From positions 1 through 64,000 of the forward strand of contig JAKSQV010000004.1 of the NCBI GenBank assembly GCA_024403935.1: a stretch of 64,000 nucleotides of DNA, in the 5' to 3' direction. The notes below the pieces were generated by a model. The model saw nothing but the letters and a program-made list of their open reading frames with translations. It made no database searches and had not been told where the DNA came from. Of this stretch, positions 59,170 to 64,000 are shown one piece after another. The position numbers and the translations under genes are program-made. Every line of letters begins with the position of its first letter. Position 1 is the stretch's first letter. Source of the DNA: Ruminococcus sp. GTDB taxonomy: Bacteria; Bacillota; Clostridia; Oscillospirales; Ruminococcaceae.

Positions 59170-62100
59170 ATGCAATATAAAAAAATGGTAAGTGCACTGT
59201 TATCTGCTGTGGTGTCTCTTTCCACATTTGCAGGATTCGGCACAGGTCTGGCTGATACCGCAATGACTGCCGGAGCAGCCTCTGCCAACTGGAAGTTTGA
59301 TTTCGGAGGCAGCGGCGCAGCAGGCGGCTATACGGGAGTTTCCGCATCTGACGGCTACAACTCCTCACGCGGATACGGATTTGCCCAGACAGGCAACGTA
59401 TCAAACGTCAGTGCAGGAGGAAGCGGTGCAGGCAGCGATGCTGTCAAGTTCAACAACTACGGTACAGGCAATACGTTTAACGTAGACCTGCCCAAGGGAC
59501 TGTATGAGATCAAGGTCATGACGGGTAATGCTCCGAGAACTACTATCCGTATCGAGGGTATGGTGCAGATGATGAATCTCACAGGCAACAATGCCGTTGA
59601 GACCATACGCATCCCTGTTACAGACGGACAGCTCAATGTTCAGGCAATCGAGGGAATGTCAGGACGTGAGCAGTCGATCTCGGCTATTGAAGTCACACAG
59701 ATCAATACCACTTGTGAGATGAAGCCTACTATCTGGATATGTGGTGACTCGACCGTTGCCAATTATTATAATTGTGCTGATACCTCACAGCACGGCTGGG
59801 GACAGTTCCTCGGCAATTATGTTGACAGCACTTACTGGGATGTGCGCAATCAGGCGACAAGCGGTCAGTATGCCAAGGGATTTTACGACGGCGGACAGTT
59901 TGCTCCGATAGAGACCTACGGAAAACCCGGTGATATATATATTATCGCTATCGGTATCAATGACAGCAATTACTCCAATAAGGACGAGTACCGTCAGACA
60001 GTTACGACCATGGTGCAGAAGGCGAAAGCTAAGGGCATGACCGTACTGCTCGTAAAGCAGCAGGGACGCCGCGGCGACCTTCAGCGCAGTCCGCTCCTTT
60101 CAGGACGCTGGTACGGCGGTGAACTCGATACAGTCGGCTCACAGCAGGATGTTCAGGTCATCGACCTTTTCACTCCGTGGCAGAATTTCGGATTGTCCGT
60201 TGGTTATGACGGAATGGCTTCGTATTATGCGATACAGGCAAACGGCTCCAACGATGATCTTCACCAGAGCAAGAAGGGCGCGATGAAGCTTGCCGAGATC
60301 ATGTCCACACTGTACGATTTCAGCGGCTCAGCAGGCGCAGAAATGAACGAGAGCGTTTATTATGCTTTCAAGAACGTCAACAGCGGACTTTACCTCAATG
60401 CCAACGAAGCGAATATGGACGTTGACCAGCAGAAAATGACCGACCCTGCGCGCGAAATGGCGTGGTCGCTGAGGTCCGCAGGCGACGGCTACTATTCGAT
60501 AAATTCGGCTATCCCCGTTATGGACCTCGAATATCTGCTTGAGGTAGACGGCGGTAACGGCTCGAACGGTCAGAATGTCAAGCTCGGCGGCTACGGCGAA
60601 GGACCTGTCACTGACCAGCTTCCCGCGTATAAGGACAGCCAGCTTTTCAAGTTCAAGCGCAACTCCGACGGCTCGTATACGATACTTACGAAGGTATCAG
60701 ATGACAAGGCTGCAGTCGAGGTAGGCAGCGCCTCCAAGGACGCAGGTGCGAATGTACAGCAGTGGGAGGTAAACGGTCACGACTGCCAGAAGTGGGTAGC
60801 CGAGGTCGTGAATATGCCTATAAACGGACATATAGTCTCCGACCTCATAGTCCTCGACAGCGAACGTGCTGGTTCATGGAGCATTCAGAATTCCGCTTCA
60901 GGCATGAAACTGTTCGGAGACAGAGATTTTACCGTAAGCTCGCTCCCGTCCGTTCTCAGCGATTCCGAGAACATCGTGACAGCCTGCGATTCCAAGAATG
61001 CAACAGGAGATGAGGCGAAGTTTGCTGTAAAGAAAGATTCAACAGTATACGTTGCTCTCGATAACAGAGTATCAGTTCCCTCGTGGATGAGCTCATACAG
61101 CAATACAGGCGAATCCTTCACATGCAACAATGAGCAGTTCCTTATCTATGCAAAGGACTTTGCAGCAGGTGAGCAGATAGTACTCGGCTCAAACGGTACA
61201 AATTACAACTGCATGAATTATTCCGTATTCGTCAAGGCAAAGCCCGAGGTTACAACAACTACAACGACTGAGCCTCCTGTTACAACAACTACAACAGAAG
61301 CTCCGGCATACACAACAACACCGGGCAGCAGAATAGTAATGGGTGATGCCAACTGTGACGGAAAATTCTCCGTTGCAGATGCGGTCGCAATACTCCAGTC
61401 AATAGCAAATAAGGACAAGTACGAGCTTTCAGCGCAGGGCAAGATAAATGGAGATGTTGACGGCGTTGAGGGAATCACCGCAAGAGATGCCCTGTTCCTC
61501 CAGCAGGTCGATGCAGGTATAAAAGAACTGCCGGATGCTCCTGAGCAGATCGATACAACCGCTTCAACGACTACTACTACCACCACTACTACTACAATGA
61601 CCACAGTGATCCTTCCGAAGCTTTACTATGCAGTTGATCAGACATGGGATGACGGCTGGGCTGAGAGCAGCAACGGAGGCTTCACCAAGACTGAGGCTTC
61701 TATGGGAAGCTCCCAGAACGTCGGCTATGTGAACCTCAACAACGTTGTCGGAAGCAGCATGACACTGAATGTCAATGTGCAGACTGACGGCAATTACATG
61801 ACATATATCCGCTATGCAAACGGCACAGATACAGACAGAAAGACAAACGTTTTCGTCAACGGCAATACGCAGACCTACTGGCTCCAGTCATTTCCCGGCA
61901 CAGGTTCATGGACTGACTGGAAGGGCATCGGTCTGGTGCTTCCTCTCAAGGCAGGAGCAAATACCATCAAGTTTGAGTCTGCTGTAAGTGACGGCGGTCC
62001 GAACTTCGACTATATCGAGCTTACGTTTACTGACGAGCCCGTTGCAGAGACATTTGATCCCAACGCTGCTCAGCAGACTGTTGACGGAAGCAAGCCTTCA

Positions 62101-62787
62101 CTTTTCCTTGCAGGTGATTCCACATGTATGTATTACAATGCAAGCAAGCAGAGCCAGAACGGCGGTCCGATACAGGGCTGGGGTTATTATCTGTCTGATT
62201 ACTTTACAGATGACGTTACCGTTTATAATAATGCCATCGCAGGAAGAAGCTCCAAGAAATTCTATGATGAGGGCAGATTTGCTTCTATCACCGAGAATCT
62301 CAAGAAGGGCGACTTCGTAATGATCCAGTTTGCAATCAACGACGCTGATTACACCAAGGAGGACAGATATTCTCCTGTCTGCGGAAACGTTGACAATCCT
62401 CAGAGCGGCTCTTACGAATGGTATCTTACATCATTCATCAAGGATACAATGGCAAAGGGAGCGACTCCGATACTTATGTCGTGTACGCTGAGTGCAAAGT
62501 CGTATTCAGACGGAAAATTCACCGCAAGCTATACAAACTACACTGATGCGTGCAAGAAGCTTGCCGCGAAGTATAATATTCCGTTCGTTGACGTTAACGG
62601 CATAATGGTCAACCATTACAATTCAGTCGGATATGACAAGGCAAAGTCGTATCACATGGCAGGAGCTGTTGCAGGCTCATCTGACCTCACTCATTTCAAT
62701 GAGGGCGGAGCCAAGGTGATTTCAGGACTTATTGCAAATGCTGTTAAGTCACAGAGCATTGCAGGTCTTTCAGGCTATGTAAAATAA
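59170..62787 (+). CDS. Double CE12 esterase with CBM13-like, dockerin and CBM35 modules
   Basis: A 1,205-residue secreted cellulosomal esterase. Modules: signal peptide (about 1-38); N-terminal beta domain (about 40-178); CE12 SGNH domain 1 (about 185-390; S194 in CGDSTVANYY, GINDSN, D362/H365 in DDLH); ricin-type CBM13-like trefoil (about 398-555); a beta domain; Thr-rich linkers around a central dockerin (about 723-790); CBM35 (about 817-956); CE12 domain 2 (about 977-1200; S984 in AGDSTCMYY, AINDAD, DLTH with H1175). CE12 enzymes deacetylate rhamnogalacturonan or xylan. GGAGGG precedes the ATG. Confidence 0.93.
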   Translation: MQYKKMVSALLSAVVSLSTFAGFGTGLADTAMTAGAASANWKFDFGGSGAAGGYTGVSASDGYNSSRGYGFAQTGNVSNVSAGGSGAGSDAVKFNNYGTGNTFNVDLPKGLYEIKVMTGNAPRTTIRIEGMVQMMNLTGNNAVETIRIPVTDGQLNVQAIEGMSGREQSISAIEVTQINTTCEMKPTIWICGDSTVANYYNCADTSQHGWGQFLGNYVDSTYWDVRNQATSGQYAKGFYDGGQFAPIETYGKPGDIYIIAIGINDSNYSNKDEYRQTVTTMVQKAKAKGMTVLLVKQQGRRGDLQRSPLLSGRWYGGELDTVGSQQDVQVIDLFTPWQNFGLSVGYDGMASYYAIQANGSNDDLHQSKKGAMKLAEIMSTLYDFSGSAGAEMNESVYYAFKNVNSGLYLNANEANMDVDQQKMTDPAREMAWSLRSAGDGYYSINSAIPVMDLEYLLEVDGGNGSNGQNVKLGGYGEGPVTDQLPAYKDSQLFKFKRNSDGSYTILTKVSDDKAAVEVGSASKDAGANVQQWEVNGHDCQKWVAEVVNMPINGHIVSDLIVLDSERAGSWSIQNSASGMKLFGDRDFTVSSLPSVLSDSENIVTACDSKNATGDEAKFAVKKDSTVYVALDNRVSVPSWMSSYSNTGESFTCNNEQFLIYAKDFAAGEQIVLGSNGTNYNCMNYSVFVKAKPEVTTTTTTEPPVTTTTTEAPAYTTTPGSRIVMGDANCDGKFSVADAVAILQSIANKDKYELSAQGKINGDVDGVEGITARDALFLQQVDAGIKELPDAPEQIDTTASTTTTTTTTTTMTTVILPKLYYAVDQTWDDGWAESSNGGFTKTEASMGSSQNVGYVNLNNVVGSSMTLNVNVQTDGNYMTYIRYANGTDTDRKTNVFVNGNTQTYWLQSFPGTGSWTDWKGIGLVLPLKAGANTIKFESAVSDGGPNFDYIELTFTDEPVAETFDPNAAQQTVDGSKPSLFLAGDSTCMYYNASKQSQNGGPIQGWGYYLSDYFTDDVTVYNNAIAGRSSKKFYDEGRFASITENLKKGDFVMIQFAINDADYTKEDRYSPVCGNVDNPQSGSYEWYLTSFIKDTMAKGATPILMSCTLSAKSYSDGKFTASYTNYTDACKKLAAKYNIPFVDVNGIMVNHYNSVGYDKAKSYHMAGAVAGSSDLTHFNEGGAKVISGLIANAVKSQSIAGLSGYVK

Positions 62788-62799
62788 AACATTTCACAG

Positions 62800-62829
62800 A
62801 CTGCACGGGTCATTCCCGTGCAGTTTTTT
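62800..62829 (+). terminator. Terminator of the double CE12 gene
   Basis: A 10-bp perfect stem (ACTGCACGGG / CCCGTGCAGT), a TCATT loop and T6. Confidence 0.93.
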
Positions 62830-62886
62830 ATTGAAATTCAATTATCAGTGAAGTTGTGCAGCGGAATGCATTTCGCACAAATATTG

Positions 62887-62915
62887 TTGACATAATGAAA
62901 TAATAATGGTATAAT
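62887..62915 (+). promoter_or_regulatory. Promoter of the leucine-rich-repeat protein gene
   Basis: A perfect consensus: TTGACA, a 17-base spacer and TATAAT, 93 bases before the ATG. Confidence 0.92.
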
Positions 62916-63008
62916 ATAAAATAGGATAAAATACTTTGCGCTTTATGAATTGATATGTACAAACTGCACATACAGCGCGTTCCTGTATTTCATAACGGAG
63001 GTATTATT

Positions 63009-64000
63009 ATGGTTAAACGGTTATTTTCGGCTGTGACAGCTTCTGCTTTTATGGCAGTCTGTTCGATGTCATCATATCCTGTCGGACTGATCGCCAAAGC
63101 TGATACAGTTACAGGAGAAACAGCAGATGGTTTTGCTTATGAGATAGGAAATGATTTTGTTAAGATCACAGGCTGGAACGGAGACACAGAAGGTATTCAT
63201 TCATTATCAGTACCTGAAACCGTTGATGGCAGAGAAGTAACGGAAATCGGACAATATGCGTTTGAAGGATTGAGCGGTATCGAAAAAATTGAGATCCCTG
63301 ACTCCGTAAAAAAAATAGGTTGGGGGGCTTTCAGCAAATCAGGGATAAAATCGATCGACCTTCCTGACAGTATCGAACATCTTGACAAGAAGATATTTGA
63401 CGGATGTGAGAATCTGAAGGAACTTACTATCCCGAAGAATTTGCCAAAAAATGGAATGACAGCCGATCTGTATTTCGGAAACGGCTATATTAGTGCGCTT
63501 ATGGGATCGTATATAGAAAAGATCATTCTTGAAGACGGTATGGAGTATGTTCCTGATGATATGGCATGGAGTGCACCTATGGTCGAGGAAGTAGTGATAC
63601 CGGAGTCGGTAACGACTATTGGCTCATATGCGTTCAGGTATTGCAGTACACTTGAATCGCTTGATATTCCTGACGGAGTTACAAAAATAGAGGATTGTGC
63701 ATTTCAGGGAACATCTCTCGATTCGATACGTTTGCCTGAGAAACTTGCCGAATGTGAAGGTTCATTATTCGCTGATTGTGAAAAGCTGAAGGAAGTCACA
63801 GTTCCTGCTGCATTAACAAGTGCGAAAGAAATGTTCAGGGGATCGTTTGTCGAGACCGTTAATATAGAAGACGGAATGAAGAAAGTGCCTGATTACCTCT
63901 TAATGGGAACCGAACATATTGCAGCAATAAATATCCCTGATACGGTTACTTCACTTGGAACAGGCATGCTTGAGGAGAATACATCAATAAAGGACTTTAC
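63009..64000 (+). CDS. Secreted BspA-type leucine-rich-repeat protein (3' end outside the window)
   Basis: The frame stays open from the ATG at 63009 to the window end (330 codons). AACGGAGG stands 9 bases before the ATG. A signal peptide (about 1-31) is followed by a lead-in segment (GFAYEIGNDFVKITGWNGD) and LRR_5 repeats of about 23 residues with the pattern IEIPDSVKKIGWGAF, VVIPESVTTIGSYAF and LDIPDGVTKIEDCAF. Such proteins bind surfaces or partners. In Ruminococcus many end in a dockerin; whether this one does cannot be seen. Confidence 0.9.
   Translation, partial: MVKRLFSAVTASAFMAVCSMSSYPVGLIAKADTVTGETADGFAYEIGNDFVKITGWNGDTEGIHSLSVPETVDGREVTEIGQYAFEGLSGIEKIEIPDSVKKIGWGAFSKSGIKSIDLPDSIEHLDKKIFDGCENLKELTIPKNLPKNGMTADLYFGNGYISALMGSYIEKIILEDGMEYVPDDMAWSAPMVEEVVIPESVTTIGSYAFRYCSTLESLDIPDGVTKIEDCAFQGTSLDSIRLPEKLAECEGSLFADCEKLKEVTVPAALTSAKEMFRGSFVETVNIEDGMKKVPDYLLMGTEHIAAINIPDTVTSLGTGMLEENTSIKDF

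Noticed and set aside
1..64000. tRNA, rRNA, tmRNA, transposase, integrase, restriction or CRISPR-Cas genes
   Set aside because: None was seen; no cloverleaf, rRNA core sequence or relevant protein motif was found by reading both strands.

Overview
The window looks like chromosome from a cellulosome-producing, Gram-positive gut or rumen Ruminococcus (Oscillospiraceae), closest in style to R. flavefaciens. The grounds are type I dockerin modules in five secreted proteins, Thr-rich linkers, strong AGGAGG ribosome binding sites, TTGACN-N17-TATAAT promoters, Firmicutes housekeeping genes (ScpA/ScpB, SpoIVA, GerW/YtfJ) and BspA-type leucine-rich repeats. No rRNA, tRNA, CRISPR array, transposase or phage gene was seen. 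The species is an inference.

Layout. 0-2 kb: a truncated aminotransferase and ispE. 2-9 kb: a two-gene polysaccharide operon, a GH97 enzyme and a GH95 alpha-L-fucosidase, both with carbohydrate-binding modules and C-terminal dockerins. 9-13 kb (minus strand): ilvE, an unlisted 43-aa membrane protein, a TatD-linked radical SAM protein, a SecD-P1-head-like lipoprotein and alr. 13-16.5 kb: a SLOG protein, then an LCP-like / TatD / PP2C operon. 16.5-17.6 kb: a small cassette (XRE repressor plus three tiny genes behind a two-operator promoter) bounded by 25-bp perfect direct repeats that are themselves terminators. 17.6-20.6 kb: spoIVA and a SPOCS-LysM spore protein. 20.9-24.4 kb: a GH9 cellulase anchored by a C-terminal membrane helix rather than a dockerin, then a CAT-like acyltransferase. 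24.4-32.4 kb (minus): membrane proteins, MetA (acetyl type by residue 111), a pseudouridine synthase, a D,D-carboxypeptidase, GerW/YtfJ, DUF2953, scpB, scpA and a site-2 protease. 32.5 kb: rpmB. 32.9-35.9 kb: a GH5-CBM-dockerin-SGNH enzyme.

36-44 kb: an HD hydrolase with a possible cysteine peptidase, a TetR / MMPL exporter / heptad-repeat protein locus, and a dockerin protein with EF-hand-like repeats. 44-50 kb: an ABC exporter followed by a branched, terminator-ended RNA element, then a VTC polyphosphate polymerase / DUF4956 / CotH operon preceded by Pho-box-like direct repeats. 50-53.2 kb (minus): the queuosine-precursor operon queD-queE-folE-[44-aa ORF]-queC-queF behind a probable preQ1 riboswitch with terminator. 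53.2-57.5 kb: an OmpR-type response regulator / histidine kinase / membrane-anchored protein operon and a divergent C39-like lipoprotein. 57.5-58.9 kb: two overlapping RadC-like genes. 59.1-62.8 kb: a protein with two CE12 esterase domains around a central dockerin. 63 kb to the end: the start of a secreted leucine-rich-repeat protein.

The secreted enzymes (GH97, GH95, GH9, GH5-esterase, double CE12) together would attack cellulose, esterified pectin or hemicellulose and fucosylated or alpha-linked side chains. Most would dock onto a scaffoldin, while the GH9 would stay in the membrane. The least explained parts are the repeat-flanked XRE cassette, the branched RNA with the downstream VTC/CotH operon, the SecD-head lipoprotein and the micro-ORF inside the queuosine operon.
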